Source of the DNA: Solibacillus sp. FSL K6-1523 | GTDB lineage: Bacteria; Bacillota; Bacilli; Bacillales_A; Planococcaceae | DNA length: 64,000 bases | Assembly: GCF_038005225.1 (NCBI RefSeq) | Contig: NZ_JBBOSU010000001.1 | Span: forward strand, 1,352,001-1,416,000 | Reading direction: 5' to 3' | Part shown: positions 46,674-55,224 of the stretch, in pieces | Layout of the letters: each line of letters starts with the position of its first letter | Numbering within the stretch: the stretch's first letter is position 1 | Position numbers and translations under genes: made by a program | Notes under the pieces: generated by a model | What the model was told of the DNA's origin: nothing | The model's input: the letters and a program-made list of their open reading frames with translations, nothing else | The model's database searches: none

Positions 46674-47966
46674 ATGAGTTCAAAAGTATTGCAATATAAT
46701 GGACCGGCACTTCAAGGAGAAATTACAGTACCGGGTGATAAATCTGTTTCACATAGGTCTATTATGTTGGGTTCAATCGCACAAGGGAAAACAACTGTTT
46801 CCGGTTTTTTACTTGGAGAAGATTGTTTAGATACGATTGATTGTTTCCGAAAGCTCGGTGTTGACATACAAGTAGATGGAACGAATGTCGCGATTGAAAG
46901 TCCTGGCATGGATAACTGGCAAGAGCCAAGTGAAGTATTATATACCGGTAATTCGGGTACGACAACACGGCTCATGCTCGGCATTTTAGCAGGTACAAAC
47001 GTGCATACGATTATGACAGGCGATGCATCAATTGGTAAGCGTCCTATGCGCCGTGTAACAGATCCACTCCGTCAAATGGGTGCGCAAATTGCAGGTCGAG
47101 AAAATGGCCAATATACACCGCTAGCTATTCAAGGAACAACTTTGCAAGCGATTGATTACACGATGCCGGTCGCGAGTGCACAAGTAAAATCCGCTATTTT
47201 ATTTGCTGGTTTACGCGCACAAGGAACGACGATTGTGCGCGAAAGTGAAGTGTCCCGTGATCACACAGAACGCATGCTACGTCAATTTGGTGCGGCAGTT
47301 ACCACAAAGCAAGGGGTCGTATCTTTTGAAGGCGGACAGCAGCTTACAGGCACGCATGTCGACGTTCCAGGGGATATTTCTTCTGCGGCCTTCTTTTTAG
47401 TTGCGGGAGCGATTGCGAAAAATAGCCGTATTACCTTGAAAAATGTCGGTGTGAATGAAACACGCAATGGTATCCTAGAAGTACTCCAAAACATGGGTGC
47501 AAAAATGGAAGTCGTAGTAGATGACGAACAAGCTGCGGAGCCAACAGCAACGATTACGATTGCAAAATCCGCTTTAAAAGGAACGACGATTGAAGGGGCA
47601 ATTATTCCTCGATTAATTGATGAAATTCCGATTTTAGCGCTATTAGCAACTCAAGCTACGGGGAAAACGATTATTAAAGACGCAGAAGAGTTAAAGGTAA
47701 AAGAAACGAATCGCATTGATGCGGTTGTGGCGGAATTAAAAAAACTAGGCGCACAAATTGAAGCGACAAGTGATGGCATGATTATTGAAGGGCCTACAAA
47801 ATTACACGGTGCCAGTTTAAAATCATACGGTGACCACCGAATCGGCATGATGGCAGCTATTGCAGCATTGGTAACAGACGGTGCAATCGAGCTGGATGAT
47901 GCACAGTGTATCGCCGTGTCGTACCCAACGTTTTTTGAACATATTGATCAATTGAAAAACAAATAA
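46674..47966 (+). CDS. aroA: 3-phosphoshikimate 1-carboxyvinyltransferase (EPSP synthase)
   Basis: 430 residues (aroE in B. subtilis). Two inside-out alpha/beta domains. PEP and S3P contact motifs are [34 protein letters not shown] and KETNRIDAV. The pattern GDKS, SAQxK, RxHxE and NETR is that described for class II EPSP synthases. AGGGAGG precedes ATG 46674. A terminator separates it from tyrA. Confidence 0.96.
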   Translation: MSSKVLQYNGPALQGEITVPGDKSVSHRSIMLGSIAQGKTTVSGFLLGEDCLDTIDCFRKLGVDIQVDGTNVAIESPGMDNWQEPSEVLYTGNSGTTTRLMLGILAGTNVHTIMTGDASIGKRPMRRVTDPLRQMGAQIAGRENGQYTPLAIQGTTLQAIDYTMPVASAQVKSAILFAGLRAQGTTIVRESEVSRDHTERMLRQFGAAVTTKQGVVSFEGGQQLTGTHVDVPGDISSAAFFLVAGAIAKNSRITLKNVGVNETRNGILEVLQNMGAKMEVVVDDEQAAEPTATITIAKSALKGTTIEGAIIPRLIDEIPILALLATQATGKTIIKDAEELKVKETNRIDAVVAELKKLGAQIEATSDGMIIEGPTKLHGASLKSYGDHRIGMMAAIAALVTDGAIELDDAQCIAVSYPTFFEHIDQLKNK

Positions 47967-47972
47967 CCGAAT

Positions 47973-48008
47973 AAAAAGTCATGTTGATGAAGATCAGGAT
48001 GGCTTTTT
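47973..48008 (+). terminator. Rho-independent terminator of aroA
   Basis: AAAAAGTCATGTTGAT (47973-47988) pairs with ATCAGGATGGCTTTTT (47993-48008) with small mismatches; T run at the end. Confidence 0.8.
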
Positions 48009-48068
48009 ACGCTACATACAACAAGATATACTTAATAGGTACTAGATATTAAAAATAGCAATACTAAA

Positions 48069-48107
48069 TTGACAGTCGTTCAAAATCGGATTTTTACTTC
48101 AAAATCG
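48069..48107 (+). promoter_or_regulatory. TTGACA box and direct repeat upstream of ypiA
   Basis: TTGACA at 48069-48074 is a perfect -35, with only a poor -10 17 bases later. TTCAAAATCG occurs twice, at 48079 and 48098, a 19-bp period, overlapping the promoter region. This could be a regulator site. Confidence 0.4.
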
Positions 48108-48180
48108 ATTCTTTTTCTTGTGATGCAAGGAAAGGTCATGTAGCATTAGAATGAAAAAGTAGGAAAAGGTGAATGACTAG

Positions 48181-49425
48181 ATGAATGAATTATTACAAGC
48201 AATCCAAGAAGGAAACATAGAACAAATTGACCTTCTCCTAGAAACATTTTTAATAAATAGCGAGCCTTCAGAGCAATATGAAATTGCAGAAGCATTGATG
48301 CATTTTGGTTTTTTGAATGAAGCCAATCGTGTATTCGAACATTTGCAATTTTTATTCCCGGAAGAAGCTCAAATTGCGATAGATCAAGCTTCAGTTCTTA
48401 TTGAAATGGGTGAAGAAGACGAGGCACTTAATTTATTAATGGGGGTAAGCGATGAAGCCCCCGAATACCCACAAGCATTATTAGTTCTTGCAGATTATTA
48501 TCAAATGCAGGGATTATTTGAAGTAGCGGAGCAGCGTATTAATGAGGCGTTACAATTAATGCCAACAGAACCGTTATTACAATTTGCGAAAGCGGAACTC
48601 CTTTTTGAAACAGGGCGTTTTTCTGAAGCAGCTCGCATATATGAAGAGCTTTATACAGTAGATAAAAAATTTGCCGGCGTTTTATTGGCGCAAAGATTAG
48701 CGGAAGTTTATCGAGCAGGTGCGGGCTATGAAACGGCGCTTGAATATTATATGGAAGCGCTTGAAGAAGAAGTAACACCGGATTTACTATTTGGTTCGGG
48801 TTATGCTGCTTTCCAAATTCAAAAATATGATTTAGCGATTAAACAGCTGGAAGATTTAAAAGAATTAGATCCAGATTATTTTTCAGCGTATTTATTATTA
48901 GCGGATAGTTATGCCATGCAAGATGACAATGTCCGCGCACTTGCGGTAATAAAAGAAGGCATCAAGCGAGATGAGTATGACAAATCCTTCTTCTTATTTG
49001 CTGGGAAGATGGCGTTAAAAAATAGTCAACCGGATGAGGCAATCGGCTATTTGACGGAAGCAATTGCGCTGGATTCTGAGTACATGGAAGCAATTTTAGT
49101 GCTCATGTCAGTCTATAGTTCACAGGAAAGATATGACGATGTGCTCGAATTATTTGAACAGCTACAACAAAATGAATTTGAGTGGGTTTCACTATATCCA
49201 TTCGTTGCACATGCGTATAATATAAATGAACAGTTCGAAAAAGCATATGAAATTTACAAACTTGCATATATTGAATTCAAAGACGACGTGGAATTTTTAG
49301 AGAAATATTGCTTATTCTTATTGGAAGATGGCAAGCAAGAGGAAGCAAGAATTGTTGCCGGACAGCTCGTGGAATTACAGCCAACTGACCAGCAATGGAT
49401 TGATTTATTAGATCGCTTTGAATAG
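48181..49425 (+). CDS. ypiA: TPR-repeat protein YpiA
   Basis: 414 residues, acidic, made of about ten tetratricopeptide repeats along its length (for example YPQALLVLADYYQMQGLFEVAEQRINEAL and FSAYLLLADSYAMQDDNVRALAVI). No signal peptide or membrane helix, so a cytoplasmic scaffold is likely. It is paired with ypiB 12 bases downstream, as in B. subtilis. The start is ATG 48181, with AAAAGGTGA about 8 bases upstream. Confidence 0.9.
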   Translation: MNELLQAIQEGNIEQIDLLLETFLINSEPSEQYEIAEALMHFGFLNEANRVFEHLQFLFPEEAQIAIDQASVLIEMGEEDEALNLLMGVSDEAPEYPQALLVLADYYQMQGLFEVAEQRINEALQLMPTEPLLQFAKAELLFETGRFSEAARIYEELYTVDKKFAGVLLAQRLAEVYRAGAGYETALEYYMEALEEEVTPDLLFGSGYAAFQIQKYDLAIKQLEDLKELDPDYFSAYLLLADSYAMQDDNVRALAVIKEGIKRDEYDKSFFLFAGKMALKNSQPDEAIGYLTEAIALDSEYMEAILVLMSVYSSQERYDDVLELFEQLQQNEFEWVSLYPFVAHAYNINEQFEKAYEIYKLAYIEFKDDVEFLEKYCLFLLEDGKQEEARIVAGQLVELQPTDQQWIDLLDRFE

Positions 49426-49437
49426 AAGGAGGATATA

Positions 49438-49992
49438 ATGGTGACTTACTCCGTACCACTAAATGATAAGAAAGTATTCATTAAATGGTTCTTGAAAAAT
49501 TTTCAATTAAAGCGCAGGGAAGGGGTATGGATTTTAAATTATTTGCTTAGTAACGATGAACTGCTAACAAATATTCATTTTGTTGATGATGCACATTATT
49601 GTCCAAGGGCCATTGTCATGTCGACTGTGGAAACAACCGCTATTCCATTCCGATTTTATAAAAAAAATATTATGACGTCCGATGCAGAAAAATCGTTTCA
49701 TGATTTGCGGTTAAATCCGCAAGAATTAATGTATGTTCAATTAAATTTTCCGAATGTCCCACCAAGCCCTGTGTATTTGGCAGTTTTAGAAGAAAATCCA
49801 TATATGCCAAAAGATTTAGTCATTCATGAAAAAGATCGTCTAGCCGCACAACGATTATTGGAAAACAGTGTGATGGCATTCCAAGAACAGCAACTTTTAC
49901 GGGAAATTGATGATGCATTGGATGCTGGGGATAAAGAGAAGTTTTTTGAGCTATCGAACTTGTTGCAAGCTTTAAAGGTTGTCAATAAATAG
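49438..49992 (+). CDS. ypiB: YpiB (UPF0302/IDEAL domain; ReoY homologue)
   Basis: 184 residues. An N-terminal UPF0302 domain (about 1-110, KKVFIKWFLKNFQLKRREGVWILNYL) leads to a C-terminal IDEAL domain (about 145-180, LREIDDALDAGDKEKFFELS). As I recall, the Listeria homologue ReoY helps ClpCP degrade MurA and so controls peptidoglycan synthesis. A similar role with YpiA here is inference. AGGAGG lies just before ATG 49438. Confidence 0.9.
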   Translation: MVTYSVPLNDKKVFIKWFLKNFQLKRREGVWILNYLLSNDELLTNIHFVDDAHYCPRAIVMSTVETTAIPFRFYKKNIMTSDAEKSFHDLRLNPQELMYVQLNFPNVPPSPVYLAVLEENPYMPKDLVIHEKDRLAAQRLLENSVMAFQEQQLLREIDDALDAGDKEKFFELSNLLQALKVVNK

Positions 49993-50039
49993 CTTTATTC
50001 TAGCAAGTGAGAAATATAATCTTTGAGGGAATCCAAATA

Positions 50040-50084
50040 AAAGGACATTACCTTACGTAAATTCTAGTAAGAGATGTCCTTTTT
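50040..50084 (+). terminator. Rho-independent terminator of ypiA-ypiB
   Basis: AAAGGACAT (50040-50048) pairs with ATGTCCTTT (50074-50082); an inner CTTAC/GTAAG stem lengthens it. T run follows. Confidence 0.87.
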
Positions 50085-50179
50085 GTCTAGGCAAAATAAG
50101 TACCAACAGCACAATCGATTTGTCTAGATAAGTTAAATAAAAGATTCTAATCTTATGATTTAAATGTTCTAATAAAACG

Positions 50180-50287
50180 TCTAATAAAGTATTTGCTAGT
50201 ATAGGCTGGCTAAGCACATGAGGCGCACAGACAGTGTTTGCACAAATCTGTACGACTCATCTGTGTGCTTTATGCAAGGCCAGACCT
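50180..50287 (+). repeat. Structured 105-bp repeat, copy B
   Basis: Second copy of the element at 16975-17081, same relative orientation on the + strand. P3 (GCGCACAGA with TCTGTGTGC) is unchanged. P1 keeps AGGCTGGC but its partner has one inserted A (GCCAGACCT). P2 is weakened (TATGC in place of TGTGC). It ends about 135 bases before ypiF. Confidence 0.8.
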
Positions 50288-50420
50288 GTATAAAGTTTTC
50301 CGTTCTAAAAGATCTTACTCAATCGAGTGTTCACTAAAAAAAACAGTTCAAAATGCATGTATACATAAAAAATGCCTTATTTTTTTGTGTGGACATGTAT
50401 ATAGAAAGAGGGATAATCAA

Positions 50421-50864
50421 ATGAATTTTACCGTAAAGGATATTGAGCAATTTCAAACACAAAAACAATTTATTGATACAGCTATCGTGCCGTTAGTGCA
50501 ATTAAACTTATTGGATGAAGGTATGAAACAAAGCAGTTCGGCTGTCGAGTATTTAATTACATTAACGATGTTTATCGAACAGCAGTTTAGAGGTAGAGTA
50601 ATGTTAATGCCGCCATTTTCATATACAGACCGAACAAAAAATGAATTATTACCAATTCAATTGCAAGAAGAGTTACATAATACTGGTTTTAAATCTGTCA
50701 TTTTTATTACATGTGATCATTCTTGGAAAAAGGATAATGAAGATTTGGACATATTATGGCTACCAGCAATACCCTTGGAATCAATGGATAAAACAGTAAA
50801 ACAGCGCATTCTGGAAGACCAACTAAAGCAAATTATTCCGGTTTTAACAGAAGCTTGGGTATAA
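50421..50864 (+). CDS. ypiF: YpiF (DUF2487)
   Basis: 147 residues, no membrane helix or enzyme motif seen. The identification rests on place (ypiB-ypiF-qcrA, as in B. subtilis) and overall appearance. ATG 50421 follows AAGAGGG by about 8 bases; the longer open frame covers the repeat and is unlikely to be translated. Function unknown. Confidence 0.82.
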   Translation: MNFTVKDIEQFQTQKQFIDTAIVPLVQLNLLDEGMKQSSSAVEYLITLTMFIEQQFRGRVMLMPPFSYTDRTKNELLPIQLQEELHNTGFKSVIFITCDHSWKKDNEDLDILWLPAIPLESMDKTVKQRILEDQLKQIIPVLTEAWV

Positions 50865-50922
50865 TATGATTCCATAGTTTCATGAAATGTTCACAAAGTC
50901 GCCAAATGAAATGAAAGCGTTA

Positions 50923-50951
50923 TTGACCAACCTATTTTCTTGATATATCAT
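50923..50951 (+). promoter_or_regulatory. Sigma-A promoter of qcrABC
   Basis: -35 TTGACC (50923-50928), 17-bp spacer, -10 TATCAT (50946-50951), each one base from consensus. It lies about 75 bases before qcrA. Confidence 0.75.
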
Positions 50952-51028
50952 ATATATGTCCTAGTTATTTACTATTTATAAAAGTATATGTCCGTTGGAC
51001 TGACCTTTTAGTAAGAGGGGGGAAAAAA

Positions 51029-51532
51029 ATGAGTAATAATCGAGTTACACGACGTCAATTTTTAACTTACACAATTACTGGCGTAGGTGGATTTATGGCG
51101 GCTGGTATGTTAATGCCAATGGTTCGTTTTGCAATTGATCCAGTTCTTCAGACGAAAGAAGAAGGGGATTTTGTATTAACGAGTCAGAAAATTGCTGAAA
51201 TTACAGATGCACCAGTAAAGGTTGACTTTACGTTCGAACAAACGGACGGCTGGTATAAGTCAGATGTAACAGAAGCAGCATGGATATATCATAATGGCAA
51301 TGAGATCGTAGCACTTTCACCTGTATGTAAACATTTAGGCTGTACTGTCAACTGGGAAGGTGACCCAGCGCATGCAAATCAATTCTTCTGTGCTTGTCAT
51401 GCGGGACGTTACGAGAAAACGGGTGTAAACGTAAAAGGTACACCTCCACTTGGGCCGCTTGATCAATATGAAGTGGCAGAAAAAGATGGTTACTTAATGC
51501 TTGGGAAAAAAATCGCAAACACTTTCAGTTAA
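51029..51532 (+). CDS. qcrA: Menaquinol:cytochrome c reductase, Rieske iron-sulfur subunit
   Basis: 167 residues. A twin-arginine start (RRQFLTYTITGVGGFMAAGM) leads the protein through the membrane. The [2Fe-2S] ligands are in CKHLGC and CACHAG. It takes electrons from menaquinol and passes them to the cytochrome c domain of QcrC. AGAGGGGGG precedes ATG 51029. First gene of the qcrABC operon. Confidence 0.96.
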   Translation: MSNNRVTRRQFLTYTITGVGGFMAAGMLMPMVRFAIDPVLQTKEEGDFVLTSQKIAEITDAPVKVDFTFEQTDGWYKSDVTEAAWIYHNGNEIVALSPVCKHLGCTVNWEGDPAHANQFFCACHAGRYEKTGVNVKGTPPLGPLDQYEVAEKDGYLMLGKKIANTFS

Positions 51533-51553
51533 TAAGTTAGGGGGTACGACACA

Positions 51554-52228
51554 GTGCTAAATAAAATTTATGATTGGGTCGATGAACGTTTAGATATTAC
51601 TCCTATATGGCGTGATATTGCCGACCACGAAGTGCCAGAGCACGTTAACCCTGCACATCACTTTTCAGCATTCGTTTACTGTTTCGGTGGATTAACATTC
51701 TTCATTACAGTAATACAAATTCTATCAGGTATGTTCTTAACAATGTATTACGTACCAGACGTAGAAAATGCTTGGAAATCAGTTTACTATTTACAAAACG
51801 AAGTAGCATTTGGTGAAATCGTTCGTGGTATGCACCACTGGGGGGCTTCATTAGTAATTGTAATGATGTTCTTACATACGCTTCGTGTATTCTTCACTGG
51901 TTCATATAAAAAGCCTCGTGAGTTAAACTGGTTAGTAGGTGTAGGTATCTTTGCAGTTATGTTAGGTTTAGGTTTCACAGGGTATTTATTACCTTGGGAT
52001 ATGAAAGCGTTATTTGCAACGAAAGTAGGTATTGAAATTGCCGCTTCGATGCCATTTATTGGTGGAATGATTAAAACGTTGCTAGCAGGGGATGCAACAA
52101 TCCTTGGTGCACAAACATTAACTCGTTTCTTTGCAATTCACGTATTCTTCTTACCAGCAGCATTATTTGCATTATTGGCAGTTCACTTTATTATGATCCG
52201 CCGCCAAGGTATTTCAGGTCCACTTTGA
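51554..52228 (+). CDS. qcrB: Menaquinol:cytochrome c reductase, cytochrome b subunit
   Basis: 224 residues, b6-type with four membrane helices. The haem-ligand histidines lie in MHHWGASLVIVMMFLHTLRVF and TRFFAIHVFFLP. Nearly identical to B. subtilis QcrB by eye. GTG start at 51554 after AGGGGGT; spacing to qcrA is 21 bases. Confidence 0.97.
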   Translation: MLNKIYDWVDERLDITPIWRDIADHEVPEHVNPAHHFSAFVYCFGGLTFFITVIQILSGMFLTMYYVPDVENAWKSVYYLQNEVAFGEIVRGMHHWGASLVIVMMFLHTLRVFFTGSYKKPRELNWLVGVGIFAVMLGLGFTGYLLPWDMKALFATKVGIEIAASMPFIGGMIKTLLAGDATILGAQTLTRFFAIHVFFLPAALFALLAVHFIMIRRQGISGPL

Positions 52229-52268
52229 TCTGATACTAACTGTATGATTTACTAAAGGAGGGGACACT

Positions 52269-53063
52269 ATGCAACGCGGAAAAGGTATGAAATTCGTAGG
52301 CGATTCACGTGTAAAAGCGAATAATCGTATGCCGAATGTGCCAAAAGATTATTCCGAGTATCCAGGTAAAACAGAAGCGTTCTGGCCAGACTTTTTATTA
52401 AAAGAATGGATGGTTGGTGCTGTATTCTTAATTGGATATTTACTATTAACTGTCGCTCACCCTTCACCACTTGAAGGCCCGGCAGACCCAACAAATGCAT
52501 CATATATTCCGTTACCGGACTGGTACTTCTTATCAATGTACCAATTATTAAAATATTCATTTGCATCTGGTCCATATAACCTTATCGGAGCAGCAATTAT
52601 TCCAGGTATTGCATTTGGAACATTAGCATTAGCGCCATTTTTAGATACAACGCCAGAGCGTCGTCCATCTAAACGTCCATTACCAACAGCATTCATGTTA
52701 TTAGCAGTAGCTGCACTTATTTATACAACTTGGGAATCTGTTGCAGCAACGAACTGGGAAGCAGTTAAAGCGCAAGGTGTTATTTCAGACAAGGATTTAG
52801 GTTTATTGCCTAATGTTGAAGTTGATGAAACTTCTGTAGGGTATGAAATATTCCAAGCACAAGCTTCTTGTATCGGATGTCATGGTGGTGATTTAGCTGG
52901 TTCTGCGTCAGCTCCAATGTTATTGGGCAACGAATTAACAGCTGAAGAAGTATCTGAAGTTATCACTAATGGTCGTGGTGGTATGCCAGCAGGAACATTT
53001 GGTGGTACAGATGAAGAGCTTCAAGTATTATCTGAATTCATTGCAGGTTTAAAAGAAAAATAA
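52269..53063 (+). CDS. qcrC: Menaquinol:cytochrome c reductase, cytochrome b/c subunit
   Basis: 264 residues. The N-terminal part resembles subunit IV (three membrane helices; the Qo-site PDWYFLSMYQLLK is clear). A C-terminal cytochrome c domain (about 190-264) has one haem site CIGCHG and a Met ligand in RGGMPAG. Haem is attached by the ResABC proteins at the other end of the window. AAAGGAGGGG precedes ATG 52269. Confidence 0.96.
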   Translation: MQRGKGMKFVGDSRVKANNRMPNVPKDYSEYPGKTEAFWPDFLLKEWMVGAVFLIGYLLLTVAHPSPLEGPADPTNASYIPLPDWYFLSMYQLLKYSFASGPYNLIGAAIIPGIAFGTLALAPFLDTTPERRPSKRPLPTAFMLLAVAALIYTTWESVAATNWEAVKAQGVISDKDLGLLPNVEVDETSVGYEIFQAQASCIGCHGGDLAGSASAPMLLGNELTAEEVSEVITNGRGGMPAGTFGGTDEELQVLSEFIAGLKEK

Positions 53064-53072
53064 GCATGACGT

Positions 53073-53100
53073 GAGGGCCAGAGTTTTGGCTCTCTTTTTT
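53073..53100 (+). terminator. Rho-independent terminator of qcrABC
   Basis: GAGGGCCA pairs with TGGCTCTC (one G-U), then six T. Confidence 0.85.
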
Positions 53101-53181
53101 AATTGCTAATAATGATTGTCCGTATATAATATAAGGACGAAGCGGATGTTAAAAAGTTGCGCAATGTACATAATAAATTTA

Positions 53182-53203
53182 ACTTGATTCTGCTGAATCC
53201 AAG
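53182..53203 (+). repeat. Possible fragment of the modular repeat (stem I only)
   Basis: AACTTGATTC followed by TGCT and GAATCCAAG forms a short hairpin resembling the stem I ends of the repeat family. No other module is present, so it may be a relic or chance. Confidence 0.35.
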
Positions 53204-53279
53204 GGGAGCATTTTCTGCGAATGTATGAGAAAATGAAACTTACTTGAAACCTTTTTCGTATAAAGTAGAGGAGAATATA

Positions 53280-53879
53280 ATGAAAGCATATATGACGCAG
53301 TGGTGGTATTTGATCAATCACAAAGCTTTTTTACTTTTACTATTAGTCATTAATATTTTAGGGACGATCTATGGATATTATTGGTATGGCAGTCAACTAG
53401 CTGATACAAAGCCGATTTTCTATATTTTCGTACCTGATTCTCCAACGGCAAGCCTCTTTTTCTGTTTTGTTCTTGTTGGATGGTTACTTGGAAAGCATTT
53501 TAAATTAATGGAAGTATTAGCTTTAATTACGTTAATTAAGTATGGGCTATGGGCGGTCGTGATGAATTTACTCACATTAGCTGAAACGGGTACATTAGGC
53601 GGGCAGGGATGGATGCTTGTTGCTTCACATTTTATGATGGCTGTGCAAGCTGTACTTTATTTACCGAAGTACCGATTTGAACTGTGGCATGTGATGGTTG
53701 CTGCTGTTTGGACGCTCCACAATGATGTGATTGACTATTTATTTGGTCAGATGCCATTTTATCGTGTAATCTATCAATATCCAAGTGAAATTGGTTATTT
53801 TACATTTTGGCTATCTATTGCATGTATAATGCTCGCTTTTTTAGAAAGTCGCAAGCGTGAATATTTGCAACGACTATAA
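53280..53879 (+). CDS. ypjA: YpjA (DUF1405) membrane protein
   Basis: 199 residues, about six membrane helices. No catalytic motif is seen. The position after qcrC is that of ypjA in B. subtilis. ATG 53280 follows AGAGGAG by 6 bases; the open frame starts at 53244 without a binding site. Function unknown; a link to respiration is only suggested by the neighbour. Confidence 0.85.
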   Translation: MKAYMTQWWYLINHKAFLLLLLVINILGTIYGYYWYGSQLADTKPIFYIFVPDSPTASLFFCFVLVGWLLGKHFKLMEVLALITLIKYGLWAVVMNLLTLAETGTLGGQGWMLVASHFMMAVQAVLYLPKYRFELWHVMVAAVWTLHNDVIDYLFGQMPFYRVIYQYPSEIGYFTFWLSIACIMLAFLESRKREYLQRL

Positions 53880-53894
53880 AAACTATTTACTATT

Positions 53895-54136
53895 AACTTG
53901 ATACAGCAGAATTCCTCTATTTTAAAAAGTGGGGATGAATGCTAGAAAACTCAATTCTATTTAGTGTGGTTTTAAAACCTAGCTGTATCAAGTTAAGCCC
54001 CGGCGGATGTCACAGATTTTTAAAGGAAGAAGGAAGTCAGCCTAAAAACGTCACATCGTGTGACAACGGCTGACTGACCCACGTCCTGTGGGCCCTCGAA
54101 AAAATCTGGACACAATTATGCCGAGGCATAATTGAT
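53895..54136 (+). repeat. Modular hairpin repeat, copy 4 (between ypjA and the zinc peptidase gene)
   Basis: Stem I pairs AACTTGATACAGC (53895-53907) with GCTGTATCAAGTT (53982-53994) over a long insert. The core GGCGGATGTCACAGATT (54002-54018) and AAAAATCTGGAC (about 54100-54111) follow; here the GTCAC/GTGAC module lies inside stem II, not inside stem I as in copy 3. Stem III is CAATTATGCC (54113-54122) and GGCATAATTG (54125-54134), a compensatory change against copy 1. It fills the 290-bp intergenic space. Confidence 0.85.
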
Positions 54137-54172
54137 TTATGAATTGTAAGAAATAGAAGGGAAGTTCAAAAA

Positions 54173-54856
54173 ATGGGAATGTATATTGTTTACTTTGCGA
54201 TTATTATGTTGCTACCGTTATACGCTCAAATGAAAGTAAAAAGTACGTATAAAAAATTCGCACAAGTACCAGCACAAAAAGGCATGACGGGAGCGCAAGT
54301 AGCACGTCAAATATTAGATCATCACGGCTTATCAGATGTTCGTGTCGTACCTACACAAGGGGTTTTAGCGGACCACTACAATCCGGCTACAAAAACGGTT
54401 GCTCTATCTGAAGATAATTACTATAATTCTTCAATTGCGGGAACAGCTGTTGCTGCGCACGAAGTAGGTCACGCGATTCAACATGCGGAAGCATATTCGT
54501 TTTTAACATTACGTGCAAAATTAGTACCCGTAGCAAGTATTTCGTCGAATGCGTCTTGGATCTTTGTACTGATCGGTATTTTAGCTACTAATCCAACGTT
54601 CCTTTTACTTGGTATCGCTTTATTAGCAGCAGGTGTTGTATTCCAAATCGTTACATTACCTGTCGAGTTTGATGCATCAAAGCGTGCAATGAATGAAGTT
54701 GTTTCATTGGGGATTATCGGAAATAATGAAGAACGTTCAGCACGTAAAGTATTAAATGCAGCAGCAATGACATATGTAGCTGCGGCTGCAGTAGCAGTTC
54801 TTGAGTTAGTACGTTTAATTTTAATTTATACAGGCATGAATAACTCGGACGACTAA
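54173..54856 (+). CDS. YugP-like membrane zinc metallopeptidase
   Basis: 227 residues. A membrane helix at the N-terminus and two to three near residues 120-165 and 195-225 surround the zinc motif HEVGHAIQH (HExxH, about residue 97). This is the neutral zinc metallopeptidase family of B. subtilis YugP. Substrate unknown to me. In B. subtilis this family gene is elsewhere, so the place here differs. GAAGGGAAG precedes ATG 54173. Confidence 0.88.
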   Translation: MGMYIVYFAIIMLLPLYAQMKVKSTYKKFAQVPAQKGMTGAQVARQILDHHGLSDVRVVPTQGVLADHYNPATKTVALSEDNYYNSSIAGTAVAAHEVGHAIQHAEAYSFLTLRAKLVPVASISSNASWIFVLIGILATNPTFLLLGIALLAAGVVFQIVTLPVEFDASKRAMNEVVSLGIIGNNEERSARKVLNAAAMTYVAAAAVAVLELVRLILIYTGMNNSDD

Positions 54857-54872
54857 TCTACTAGAAAATAAA

Positions 54873-54911
54873 AAAAGGGTGTTAGGCATTTTAAATGCCT
54901 AACACCCTTTT
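54873..54911 (+). terminator. Strong rho-independent terminator of the zinc peptidase gene
   Basis: A perfect 19-bp stem (54873-54891 with 54893-54911) with A-rich and T-rich ends. It could work in both directions. Confidence 0.92.
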
Positions 54912-55130
54912 GCTATTGAATTCAGCTTGCCCGGGGACATCTCGGACCGTTGAACAAATAAATAAATGATTTCCAACCAAGTAGATGCCCACCTAAAATA
55001 AACATTGGTATATTTAAAAGTAAATTCATTAATGCTAGGTCCTAATTTAGTGTAAAATATAAAATGAGTGTGATTCTATGCTTTAGTGTGAAAAATGCTA
55101 TATACCTTATTATGTTTCATTTTTTGAATT
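54912..55130. other. Non-coding stretch upstream of dapB
   Basis: Nothing recognisable apart from a short GC-rich word (GCCCGGGGACATCTCGG, near 54930) in an A/T-rich background. No open reading frame with a binding site. Confidence 0.5.
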
Positions 55131-55159
55131 TTGACAACAAGTAGTAAAATCGATACGAT
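55131..55159 (+). promoter_or_regulatory. Sigma-A promoter of the dapB operon
   Basis: -35 TTGACA (55131-55136, perfect), 17-bp spacer, -10 TACGAT (55154-55159). It lies about 65 bases before dapB. Confidence 0.75.
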
Positions 55160-55224
55160 AAAAAGTAGCATTTTAAAATAATTAAAAAATAATTGTATAC
55201 ATAGTTGAAAAGGAGTTTTTTGTC

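Larger units (their letters stand above)
49993..50420. other. 430-bp gap between ypiB and ypiF
   Basis: It holds the ypiB terminator (50040-50084), an A/T-rich stretch, and copy B of the structured repeat (50180-50287). A reading frame open from 50238 crosses the repeat but has no start with a binding site before 50421, so I treat it as non-coding. Confidence 0.6.

Noticed and set aside
50238-50420. A longer reading of ypiF starting at 50238 with 61 extra residues
   Set aside because: The extension translates the structured repeat and has no ribosome binding site; ATG 50421 has one and gives the expected size.
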